From Sulfuriferula thiophila (GTDB lineage Bacteria > Pseudomonadota > Gammaproteobacteria > Burkholderiales > Sulfuriferulaceae): a stretch of 64,000 bases of DNA. The stretch covers positions 186,001 to 250,000 of the forward strand of contig NZ_BHGL01000003.1 in NCBI RefSeq assembly GCF_003864975.1, read 5' to 3'. Shown here in pieces: positions 46,004 through 54,037 of this stretch. Every line of letters begins with the position of its first letter. Position 1 is the stretch's first letter. Below the pieces are notes generated by a model, which saw nothing but the letters and a program-made list of their open reading frames with translations, was not told the origin of the DNA and searched no databases. The position numbers were made by a program, and so were the translations under genes.

Positions 46004-46527
46004 AATGTCACAATATCAGGCAAAAAAACTTCGGTTACAAGAATACGCCGTGTCGACAATGTAAATAAAGAACGCCGCGCCCACAAATACGCTGGCGGTT
46101 CCGCCACAACAGCCACCGCCTGATGATATAGCGGGTGACGCCTGTCTATTTTTCGAAATTGCAGACACTCGCGTTTTACCATCGGATCGGCAAATAACGC
46201 CGCGCCCAGCGGGCGATTCCCAAGCCGCCCCAGGTTCGCCCAGCGATCAGTCAAACTGGAGTAAGGCAACACACTGTGCGCAAACACTACCGGTGTAGTG
46301 CCGCAGCACAAGAACACATCACGCAACAGCGCGCGCTGTTGAACACCGACTCCCGCCATATCCGCTTCATCTAATGATGGCCGGGCATCGCGCTGATGAA
46401 TTTCCTGCACGGCAAAATCGGCACAGCGCCGAGTGATGCGTTGCGTAAGCGAATGCCGATCAATCAGCCACGCCCGCATTTCCCCCGACACACCCACCAA
46501 AGCATCATGCCAACCCGAAAACCGCAT
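46000..46527 (-). CDS. ubiC: Chorismate lyase
   Basis: 175 residues from ATG 46527; GTG 46536 with AGGGA upstream is an alternative. The core has [20 protein letters not shown] and [14 protein letters not shown], family features of UbiC. It converts chorismate to 4-hydroxybenzoate, the UbiA substrate. Length is close to the family. Confidence 0.92.
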   Translation of the reverse strand: MRFSGWHDALVGVSGEMRAWLIDRHSLTQRITRRCADFAVQEIHQRDARPSLDEADMAGVGVQQRALLRDVFLCCGTTPVVFAHSVLPYSSLTDRWANLGRLGNRPLGAALFADPMVKRECLQFRKIDRRHPLYHQAVAVVAEPPAYLWARRSLFTLSTRRILVTEVFLPDIVTL

Positions 46528-46553
46528 CACATCCACTCAATCCCTGCAGCTGG

Positions 46554-47360
46554 TTATTTGACAGCAATATAAGCCATCATCGCTTTATATTGCGCGATAT
46601 CAACCGGCTCAAAGTTAGGAAAACCTGCGCCACGGAAGCTCTGCATGGCTGCAGGATCTTTATAGGCATTTAATAGCGCATCCGTTATTTTCTTTTTAAA
46701 CTCAGCAGGGTAATCCCCGCGCACGGCAAATGTCAGATGCGGCGCCCCCTGGCTTTGCATAATCAGGTTCAAATCCATCCCGCCTGCAGTGTTCCATGAA
46801 GAGTAAACAATCGAGTTCGCGACCCCGATATCTATCAGATGGTACTTAAATGCCGTGTAAACACCATCAATATCGTTGTAATACGTTACGCTTTTGAAAT
46901 ATTTCGCCGGGTTTATTTTCATATCACGCAGCTTTGCCAAAGCCAGCAGCGTAATCATCGAATTCTTATCGGTAAATCCTATACGCTTGCCTTTCATATC
47001 TTCCGGAAAGGCAATTCCCGATGCCGCTGGCGCAGCAAATGCAGCCGCCAACTGCCCCGGCACCCGAACTACCGGCTCATAGCCTGCCACTACATTCGCT
47101 TCCATGATCATGGAAGCCGGTGCAAACATTAAACCAAAGCGCTTTTGCTTCGCCTCGGCAATCAGCTTGTCATGCTCGCGTATCGTTTCAACCTTGACCG
47201 GCACACCCAATACCCGTGTCAAATACGCTGTAAAGCCGCGCGAATCTTGCGCCGACTGTATCGGGCTGCGATTGTAATCCTGAAAGCCGATAAACAAAGT
47301 ATCTGAAGCATTTGCCGTCATCGCACACAGCCATAAACCCATCACCCATAATTTCTTCAT
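46554..47360 (-). CDS. PhnD-like periplasmic phosphate/phosphonate-type binding protein
   Basis: 268 residues with a signal peptide (MGLWLCAMTANA). The fold is that of PhnD/NrtA-type binding proteins: YLTRVLGVPVKVETIREHD, then KGKRIGFTDKNSMITLLAL and IGVANSIVYSSWN. No ABC permease or ATPase lies near, so it may serve a sensor or a distant transporter; the ligand is unknown. AAGGGA precedes the ATG. Confidence 0.82.
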   Translation of the reverse strand: MKKLWVMGLWLCAMTANASDTLFIGFQDYNRSPIQSAQDSRGFTAYLTRVLGVPVKVETIREHDKLIAEAKQKRFGLMFAPASMIMEANVVAGYEPVVRVPGQLAAAFAAPAASGIAFPEDMKGKRIGFTDKNSMITLLALAKLRDMKINPAKYFKSVTYYNDIDGVYTAFKYHLIDIGVANSIVYSSWNTAGGMDLNLIMQSQGAPHLTFAVRGDYPAEFKKKITDALLNAYKDPAAMQSFRGAGFPNFEPVDIAQYKAMMAYIAVK

Positions 47361-47386
47361 TGCTGTCGTCCCTTATTTTTTATAAA

Positions 47387-47427
47387 ACCGGTTAAATTCT
47401 AACATGCATCACTCAGCTGTAACCGGT
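47387..47427 (-). terminator. Inverted repeat after recG, possible terminator
   Basis: ACCGGTTA (47387-47394) and TAACCGGT (47420-47427) are perfect inverted arms with a 25-base loop. On the minus strand the second arm is followed by TTTATAAAAAA. The loop is large for a standard terminator; it could also be an operator ahead of the binding-protein gene. Confidence 0.45.
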
Positions 47428-47435
47428 ACGCAACA

Positions 47436-49478
47436 CTACGCCTTGACAAATTCCTGCCGCCCAGCCAACCAGCGCGCCAAATGCGACTCCACTGCTGCCG
47501 GATATTGCTTGAGCATAAGCTCCGCCGCCTGCTGCGCCTTAGCCAGCAAATCGGTGTCTTCGGCCAGATCTGCAAAGCGCAACATGGGTGCACCGGATTG
47601 CCGCGCCCCGAGAAACTCTCCCGGACCACGCAAATTCAAATCTTCACTGGCAATATAAAACCCATCCGCACTTTCAAAGATGATTTTCAATCGCGCCCGA
47701 GCTAACGCTGACAAAGGCTGTTGGTACAGCAACACACACGCGCTCTTTGCTGCGCCGCGCCCCACCCGCCCACGTAACTGATGCAGTTGCGCCAGCCCCA
47801 TACGTTCGGCGTGTTCAATTACCATCAATGAAGCGTTAGGCACATCCACCCCGACTTCGATCACCGTCGTCGCCACCAGCAGATCGATGTCACCTGCAGC
47901 GAATTTGGTCATCACCGCCGCCTTATCGGCACTTCTCATACGCCCATGCACCAACCCTACCTTCACATCGGGCAGCGCTAACGACAGTGCGGCAAAAGTA
48001 TCCTCCGCGGTTTGCAACTGCAGCTTTTCCGACTCCTCTATCAGCGGGCACACCCAATATACCTGCGCACCCGTCTGACATTTATCCCTGACCAGCCCTA
48101 CCAGCTCATCCCGCCGATTATCCGTTACCAGCTTGGTCACTATCGGAGTCCGCCCCGGTGGCAATTCATCGATCACCGACACATCCAGATCCGCGTAGTA
48201 ACTCATCGACAAGGTTCGCGGTATCGGCGTCGCGCTCATCATCAACTGATGTGGCTGCACGCCTTTCTGGCGCAATGCCAGCCTTTGAGCAACGCCAAAA
48301 CGATGCTGCTCGTCGACCACCGCCAGACCCAACCGGGCAAATGCCACCTGCTCCTGAAACAAGGCATGAGTGCCTGCCGCCAGCCTCGCCTCACCGCTAA
48401 GCAGCTTATCCATCGCGGCTTGCTTGGCTTTTTTCGGCAAGCTCCCGGTCAACCACACTACCTCAACACCCAACGGCTCAAACCATGAGCGCAACTTATA
48501 ATAATGCTGTTCGGCCAATATCTCCGTCGGCGCCATGAAAGCTGCCTGATAACCACCGCCGATCGCCTGCGCTGCTGCCAGCGCGGCCACCACCGTCTTG
48601 CCGCTACCCACATCACCCTGCAACAAGCGCTGCATAGGATACGGCTGCCCCATATCACTGCGAATTTCCTGCCAGACACGCTGCTGCGCCGAGGTTAACG
48701 CAAACGGCAAAGCCGCCAACAGCCGCTCTGCCAAATCCGATCCGCTACCTATCGCAGGTGCGCCCAATGCCCGTCGCGTCTGTCGCGCGAGGCGCAAGGA
48801 CAATTGCTGCGCCAACAATTCATCAAATTTAATGCGCTGCCAGGCCGGATGGTCACGAGTAGCCAGTGCTGTTAACGACACATCGGGAGCAGGGTGATGC
48901 AAGGCCAACACGCTGTTAGCAAAATCCATCAGCCGGTATTGCTCGCGCACCAGTTCCGGCAAAGTATCTGACAAATCCGCCTGCGCCAACACCAGCGCTA
49001 TCTGCTTGCGCAACAGGGTTTGCGACACGCCTGCAGCCGCGGGATAAACCGGCGTCAAACTTTCCGGCAAGCCCGCATCTGCACTCACCACCCGGCATCG
49101 CGCATGCACCATCTCCAGCCCGAAGAAACCGCCACGTGCCTCGCCTACAGCACGAATCACATTCCCCAGCGTAAACTGCTTGGTCTGGCTGCCGTAGAAA
49201 TGCAAAAACCGCAAACTCAGCTCGCCATCCGCATCGGCGATGCGGGCGACCAGTTGTTTTCGCGGTTTGTATTGCACCTCGCAGTGCGTCACTACACCCT
49301 GTACTTGCGTTAACTGCCCATGCAGCACATTGGCAATCGGCGTAATCCGGGTTTCATCTTCATAACGCAATGGCAGATGCAGCAACAGATCGGCGTAAGT
49401 CGCCAGACCCAGCTTGATAAAAGCAGTGGGCAATGGCGCGGCCATATCCAGCTGCGCAGCTTTTGCGGTTACTGCCAT
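47436..49478 (-). CDS. recG: ATP-dependent DNA helicase RecG
   Basis: 680 residues. An N-terminal wedge/OB domain is followed by the helicase core with GDVGSGKTVVAALAA (Walker A), VVDEQHRFGV (DExH), MSATPIPRTL and QLRGRVGRGAAKSACVLLY. RecG remodels stalled replication forks. It begins 7 bp after ridA. Confidence 0.97.
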   Translation of the reverse strand: MAVTAKAAQLDMAAPLPTAFIKLGLATYADLLLHLPLRYEDETRITPIANVLHGQLTQVQGVVTHCEVQYKPRKQLVARIADADGELSLRFLHFYGSQTKQFTLGNVIRAVGEARGGFFGLEMVHARCRVVSADAGLPESLTPVYPAAAGVSQTLLRKQIALVLAQADLSDTLPELVREQYRLMDFANSVLALHHPAPDVSLTALATRDHPAWQRIKFDELLAQQLSLRLARQTRRALGAPAIGSGSDLAERLLAALPFALTSAQQRVWQEIRSDMGQPYPMQRLLQGDVGSGKTVVAALAAAQAIGGGYQAAFMAPTEILAEQHYYKLRSWFEPLGVEVVWLTGSLPKKAKQAAMDKLLSGEARLAAGTHALFQEQVAFARLGLAVVDEQHRFGVAQRLALRQKGVQPHQLMMSATPIPRTLSMSYYADLDVSVIDELPPGRTPIVTKLVTDNRRDELVGLVRDKCQTGAQVYWVCPLIEESEKLQLQTAEDTFAALSLALPDVKVGLVHGRMRSADKAAVMTKFAAGDIDLLVATTVIEVGVDVPNASLMVIEHAERMGLAQLHQLRGRVGRGAAKSACVLLYQQPLSALARARLKIIFESADGFYIASEDLNLRGPGEFLGARQSGAPMLRFADLAEDTDLLAKAQQAAELMLKQYPAAVESHLARWLAGRQEFVKA

Positions 49479-49485
49479 ACGGTAA

Positions 49486-49866
49486 TTAACCTAGCACCAG
49501 CACTCCATCCGCCTCGACTTCGGCACCACGCGGCAATGCCGCCACCCCGACCGCAGCACGCGCGGGATAAGGCGCTACGAAATACTCGGCCATGATTTCA
49601 TTGACCTTGGCAAAGTGACTTAAATCAGTCAAAAACACATTGAGCTTGACCACATCGGACAGACTGCCGCCTGAAGCAGCCGCCACCGCCTGTAAATTCT
49701 GGAAGACCTGATGTATCTGCGCGACGATGCCATCCGCCAGTTGCATAGTGGCCGGATTCAGTCCGATCTGCCCGGACAGGTAAACGGTATCACCGACTTT
49801 GACTGCTTGCGAATACGTGCCGATTGCTGCCGGCGCATCGACAGTGCTGATAATTTGCTTGGCCAT
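49486..49866 (-). CDS. ridA: RidA family enamine/imine deaminase
   Basis: 126 residues. Typical segments are [20 protein letters not shown] and [20 protein letters not shown], with the Arg in [19 protein letters not shown] that binds substrate. It destroys reactive enamines from PLP enzymes. Confidence 0.95.
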   Translation of the reverse strand: MAKQIISTVDAPAAIGTYSQAVKVGDTVYLSGQIGLNPATMQLADGIVAQIHQVFQNLQAVAAASGGSLSDVVKLNVFLTDLSHFAKVNEIMAEYFVAPYPARAAVGVAALPRGAEVEADGVLVLG

Positions 49867-49967
49867 GAGCTAACCTTTTTTAAATAACAAAAAACAAATT
49901 GTCTCACACTGCCATCACCACCGCATCAACCCTGGCCACTCATTGCGTAGCAACCGACCACATTGCT

Positions 49968-51119
49968 TCAGAACTTGGCAAGGATAACGTTCCATATATG
50001 GCCGAACCACCCGGCTTTTTCCACAACCTGCAATGACACCAGTGGCACTCGAGCAAACTCTTTACCGTCCGCCCGCATGACAAGCGTACCCAGTTGCTGG
50101 CCACGTTTCAGCGGCAAGGACATTTGCGGAAGCAGGCTCACGCTAACTTGCATTTGCGAATAGCGCCCACGCGGCACCGTTACCCATACATCCGATAAAC
50201 TGCCTATGGTAATCCGAGCCGGGCTTGCCTGATTATTGCGCACCGTACTGATCACCTGTCCAGCCACATAAGCGCGCCGGGTTTCAAAGAAACTGTAACC
50301 ATAATTCAGCAACGCTTCTGCGGCCTTGGCACTGCCTGTGCGTGTGCTTGAACCAAGCACCACCGCAAGCAGATGGCGACCTTCGCGCGTGGCCGTAGCA
50401 TCCAGGCAATACCCAGCCTCTTCGGTATGCCCTGTTTTCATCCCGGTCACCGTCGCATCAGTGAATACCAGCGGGTTCCAGTTCGCCTGCGTCACTTTAT
50501 TATAAGTGAATGACTTCTCCCCAAAATAATGCAGGTACTGGGGATACTGCCGAATAATGTTTTCGGTGAGGATTGCAATATCATGGGCGCTCAGCAGGTG
50601 AGTGGGGGTAGGCAGTCCATTTACATTATCAAAATGAGTCTGGGTCATGCCCAGCTGAGCGGCAGTCATGTTCATCATCTGCACAAAACTCTCCGTGTTG
50701 CCGGCAATGGCTTCTGCCAATGCCACCGCTGCATCGTTGCCCGACACTACCACCATCCCCTGCAGCATTTGCTCTACTGTTGCCGGCAGTCCAGGCTGCA
50801 GGAACATGGTTGAACCACCCGCCTTCCATGCCGCAACACTGACAGGCACAACCTGATCGAGCTTTAGCCTGCCCTGCGCCAACGCTTGCATAGTCAGATA
50901 CGCTGTCATGAGCTTGGTGAGGCTGGCTGGCGGCACTTTCTGCTCGGCCTCGCGCGCAGCCAGCACTTGTCCTGATGCAGGATCCACCAGCACGTAATTG
51001 CGTGCATCCACATCAGGTGCGTCAGGGATGACCGCCAGCGGAACGGCGGCGGCACTGCCTTCCAGCACCAATCCAAGCAATAATGCACCGGCAACGCGTG
51101 ATAATAACGATAACTGCAT
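49968..51119 (-). CDS. D-alanyl-D-alanine carboxypeptidase (PBP5/6 type)
   Basis: 383 residues from ATG 51119, with AGGAG 7 bases upstream; TTG 51125 is rejected. Signal peptide, then the penicillin-binding motifs SLTK (66-69), SGN (126-128) and KTG (228-230). A PBP5 C-terminal beta domain and an amphipathic end (GWFGHIWNVILAKF) would hold it on the membrane. It trims pentapeptides of peptidoglycan. dacA or dacC could be meant; the sequence does not decide. Confidence 0.94.
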   Translation of the reverse strand: MQLSLLSRVAGALLLGLVLEGSAAAVPLAVIPDAPDVDARNYVLVDPASGQVLAAREAEQKVPPASLTKLMTAYLTMQALAQGRLKLDQVVPVSVAAWKAGGSTMFLQPGLPATVEQMLQGMVVVSGNDAAVALAEAIAGNTESFVQMMNMTAAQLGMTQTHFDNVNGLPTPTHLLSAHDIAILTENIIRQYPQYLHYFGEKSFTYNKVTQANWNPLVFTDATVTGMKTGHTEEAGYCLDATATREGRHLLAVVLGSSTRTGSAKAAEALLNYGYSFFETRRAYVAGQVISTVRNNQASPARITIGSLSDVWVTVPRGRYSQMQVSVSLLPQMSLPLKRGQQLGTLVMRADGKEFARVPLVSLQVVEKAGWFGHIWNVILAKF

Positions 51120-51306
51120 GAACAACTCCTACGTCAGGGATGAGCCAACTACGCGAACCCAGATGGCATAAAGGCAGGCCAGCGTATCAGCGGGCTGAAA
51201 CCGAGGGATGCTTCCGATTTAACCTCTGCTACGCTTTGCCAAATACAAACTACGGGGGAAATCTATCTGTCCGCAATGCCTGGAGTAGCGCACTGCATTA
51301 ACTTCT

Positions 51307-51393
51307 TCAATCCTTGTTCAGCCACTTGAAAAACCAGTACATCGCTATCATTGACACGATAAAAGCAATAACATAACCAATATAAATCAGCAT
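51307..51393 (-). CDS. 28-residue membrane peptide
   Basis: MLIYIGYVIAFIVSMI is followed by AMYWFFKWLNKD and TGA: nearly the whole peptide is one hydrophobic span with a basic end. AGGA lies 8 bases before the ATG. It sits alone upstream of the carboxypeptidase gene on the same strand. The space 51126-51306 to the next gene holds nothing else I can recognise. No family is recalled; it could be a small envelope-stress or regulatory peptide, or a chance frame. Confidence 0.5.
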   Translation of the reverse strand: MLIYIGYVIAFIVSMIAMYWFFKWLNKD

Positions 51394-51732
51394 TTTGACT
51401 TTCCTATTTAAAACTGACACAACCTATCAGCAGCATTAGCCATTATTAACGCCTCCATTTAATTTGGTGCACGCACGTATCTAAACAGGGAACAGAAACC
51501 ACACAGCACCTTTCCAGTATTACCCGAAAATACTACCGACAAGGCTGCTATGCGCCAAGCGATTATTTTACCCTGACATGCTTTCAAAGCGTTGACACAG
51601 GTTACAACCATCATCTACTTCTATGTAACCGCCAGCGAATGAATAGTTCAATCTTGCCTCTGGTTACTTAACTATTTTCACATCACGGAATACCGCTAAA
51701 ATACAGGCATTTCACTCTATAAAGACAAAACC
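51394..51732. other. 339-bp gene-free spacer with an inverted repeat
   Basis: GGTTACA (51600-51606) and TGTAACC (51624-51630) form a 7-bp inverted repeat with a 17-base centre, next to a TTGACA (51592-51597). TAAAAT close to 51696 could be the -10 of the EamA gene at 51733. No open frame with a good ribosome site was seen besides the short genes listed. Confidence 0.4.
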
Positions 51733-52161
51733 ATGTTGCGTGAAAGCTGGGTAATCTATGCACTGGGTTCTGCATTTTTTGCGGCACTCACTGCGATTTT
51801 CGGGAAAGTCGGCGTGCAAGGACTGAATTCAAATCAGGCCACACTGATCAGAACTGTGGTCATACTCGCCGTCATTGCAGGTATTGTGAGCTTGCGCGAC
51901 GAATGGCAGAAACTTGACCTGATATCGGCGCGTAGCTGGCTATTTCTGGTGCTATCGGGGATAGCCACCGGCCTGTCGTGGCTATGCTATTACCGTGCGC
52001 TGCAACTAGGCCCTGTATCCAAAGTCGCGCCAATAGACAAGCTCAGCGTCGCGCTGGTCATTGTATTAGGCATCCTGTTTCTCGGGGAAAAGCTGACCTG
52101 GGCCGTTGCATTGGGCGGCTCGCTGATTTTGCTAGGCTCCATCGTCATCATTGCCTTCTGA
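51733..52161 (+). CDS. Single-domain EamA transporter (half-size DMT protein)
   Basis: 142 residues, five membrane spans, one EamA domain (PF00892) ending LGEKLTWAVALGGSLILLGS. Full EamA transporters have two such domains, so this one should act as a dimer, as do small multidrug resistance proteins. ATG 51733. Substrate unknown. Confidence 0.87.
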   Translation: MLRESWVIYALGSAFFAALTAIFGKVGVQGLNSNQATLIRTVVILAVIAGIVSLRDEWQKLDLISARSWLFLVLSGIATGLSWLCYYRALQLGPVSKVAPIDKLSVALVIVLGILFLGEKLTWAVALGGSLILLGSIVIIAF

Positions 52162-52205
52162 TTAACTCGCCACACCCGCTGCATTCCACCAGACCATCAG
52201 CAAGG

Positions 52206-53255
52206 TCAATGGTCATGCCGGTGATGCACATCCGGGAAATGCGCGTGCTCGTGCGACAACGGCTCATGCTGATGCTTGTGGGTATGCTGGGTACCCGGCA
52301 TTACCGGATAATCATGCGGGTGCTGATGATGCGCATCGTGGACATGCTCATGGTCATGCTCCATTGCGTCATGATGATGCCTGTGCTCATGATGCTCGGT
52401 CAGATGCAGCCAGACCCCCAGCCCCATCAATAAACCTGCCCCTATCAAGGGTAAGGTAACCGGCTCACCCATCAAAATCGCCAGAACAGCGCCGAAAAAA
52501 GGGGCGATTGAAAAATAGGCACCCGTACGAGCCGTCCCCAGATGGCGCAGGCCAACTACGAACAACGTCAAACTCACGCCATAAGCAAATAAGCCGACCA
52601 CCATAGACCCCGCCAGATGTGGCAACGAGGGTAACGCGGCACCCAGCCAGACAGCCAGCACCAGATTCACCGTGCCTGACACCAGCCCCTTCACCGATGC
52701 GATCCAGGTTGCATCGGTGAGCGACACCTTGCGTGTCAGATTATTGTCGATACCCCAGGCCAGGCACGCCCCCAGCACCGCCAGCATTGGCCATAACGGG
52801 ACAACTCCCGTTTCCGCAGGCCAGCTTAGCACCAGCGCACCGGCGACGATAGCCAGCATACCCAGCGCAATGCGCCGGTCAAAATTCTCTTTGAACACAA
52901 ACCACGCCAGCAACGCGGTAAACACGCTCTCGGCATTCAGCAGCAGCGAAACGCCCGATGCCGCCATGTTCGTTAACCCGGTCATCAGCAGCACCGGCGC
53001 GACCATCCCGCCCATCACCACCGCCCCGGCAAACCAGGGCAATTCCTGACGCGGCAAATGAACAGCAGGGGCATGGCTCAGGTAGCGATACAGTGTCAAG
53101 CCGATCCCGGAGCCTAAATACAGCAATCCCGCCAATAGCCACGGGTCCATCGTGCCCAGCAACCATTTCGCCAATGGTGTTCCCGCGCCGAACAGCAACG
53201 CAGCGCCTAACGCGGATGCCACGCCGGGCTGGCGCAAACCATGTATCAAATTCAT
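52206..53255 (-). CDS. EamA/DMT transporter with a histidine-rich C-terminal tail
   Basis: 349 residues from ATG 53255; the frame continues upstream to 53321 without a better start. Two EamA domains with ten spans (about 1-285). The last ~64 residues hold 25 histidines with Asp, Glu and few hydrophobic residues (for example HHEHRHHHDAMEHDHEH), a probable metal-binding tail. It is downstream of the TonB gene by 107 bp on the same strand. A role in nickel, zinc, cobalt or copper handling is inferred from the tail only. Confidence 0.88.
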   Translation of the reverse strand: MNLIHGLRQPGVASALGAALLFGAGTPLAKWLLGTMDPWLLAGLLYLGSGIGLTLYRYLSHAPAVHLPRQELPWFAGAVVMGGMVAPVLLMTGLTNMAASGVSLLLNAESVFTALLAWFVFKENFDRRIALGMLAIVAGALVLSWPAETGVVPLWPMLAVLGACLAWGIDNNLTRKVSLTDATWIASVKGLVSGTVNLVLAVWLGAALPSLPHLAGSMVVGLFAYGVSLTLFVVGLRHLGTARTGAYFSIAPFFGAVLAILMGEPVTLPLIGAGLLMGLGVWLHLTEHHEHRHHHDAMEHDHEHVHDAHHQHPHDYPVMPGTQHTHKHQHEPLSHEHAHFPDVHHRHDH

Positions 53256-53362
53256 TCTTTTCGCGTCCCGTTCTTTACACTGTGCGCTGACACGCGCCCT
53301 CAGACCATAACAGCGGCCCAACCGAATTTACATACTACCACCCGCTGCGACCTAAAACAGCC

Positions 53363-54037
53363 TCATGGCATGTCCAGCGAAAAATTAAAGGATTGCATTG
53401 CTACCGCGCGCACTGCGCGCCCATCGCGCTGCGCCGGATTGCAACGCCATTGCTTTACCGCAACCAATGCCGCTTCATCCAGGCGCGGCACACCGCTACT
53501 GGCAGCCACCAGCGCCTCAGCCACCCTGCCTGCCTCGTTCAGCTCCACCCGCACCATTACCCGCCCTTGTTCACCCATGCGCCGGGATGAAGCAGGATAA
53601 CGTGGCGCATTTCGTTCCGGACATGACAGCGCTAACTCGCTGGTTAACGTAGCTGGCTCAACCGGTTTGGCTACTGCAGGCGTATCCAGCGCTGCAGTAT
53701 GCGCTACAGCAGCCAGCTGCGGCATTACCGCTGCTTCCGCAGGGCGATCTGCAGCAACGGGGGCTGTTGCGACTCGCGATTGCGGCGGAATAACGCGCGC
53801 AGACGTTAAGCTGTGCACCCGCACCTTGCGTGCTGGCTCAGGCTTGACGGGCTCAGGCAGTTTGGGCGCCGCAGGTGGTGTAACCATGTTCACATATAAA
53901 ATTTGCACAGGCGCGACGGGGATGTCCGTATGCATACCCCGCAAACCATATAACACCCCGACGTGCAGCGTTAACGATACGAGCAATCCGGCAAAGTACG
54001 CGCTTCTGAAGCGCGGCAACACCCACCCTCGCTTCAA
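53363..54037 (-). CDS. TonB-family energy transducer
   Basis: 224 residues. N-terminal anchor (AYFAGLLVSLTLHVGVLYGL), a Pro/Ala-rich periplasmic linker (PPAAPKLPEPVKPEPARKVR), and a C-terminal TonB domain (PRYPASSRRMGEQGRVMVRV, then AALVAVKQWRCNPAQRDG). It passes proton-motive energy to the receptor whose gene overlaps it by 4 bp. No ExbB/ExbD genes are adjacent. Confidence 0.9.
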   Translation of the reverse strand: MKRGWVLPRFRSAYFAGLLVSLTLHVGVLYGLRGMHTDIPVAPVQILYVNMVTPPAAPKLPEPVKPEPARKVRVHSLTSARVIPPQSRVATAPVAADRPAEAAVMPQLAAVAHTAALDTPAVAKPVEPATLTSELALSCPERNAPRYPASSRRMGEQGRVMVRVELNEAGRVAEALVAASSGVPRLDEAALVAVKQWRCNPAQRDGRAVRAVAMQSFNFSLDMP

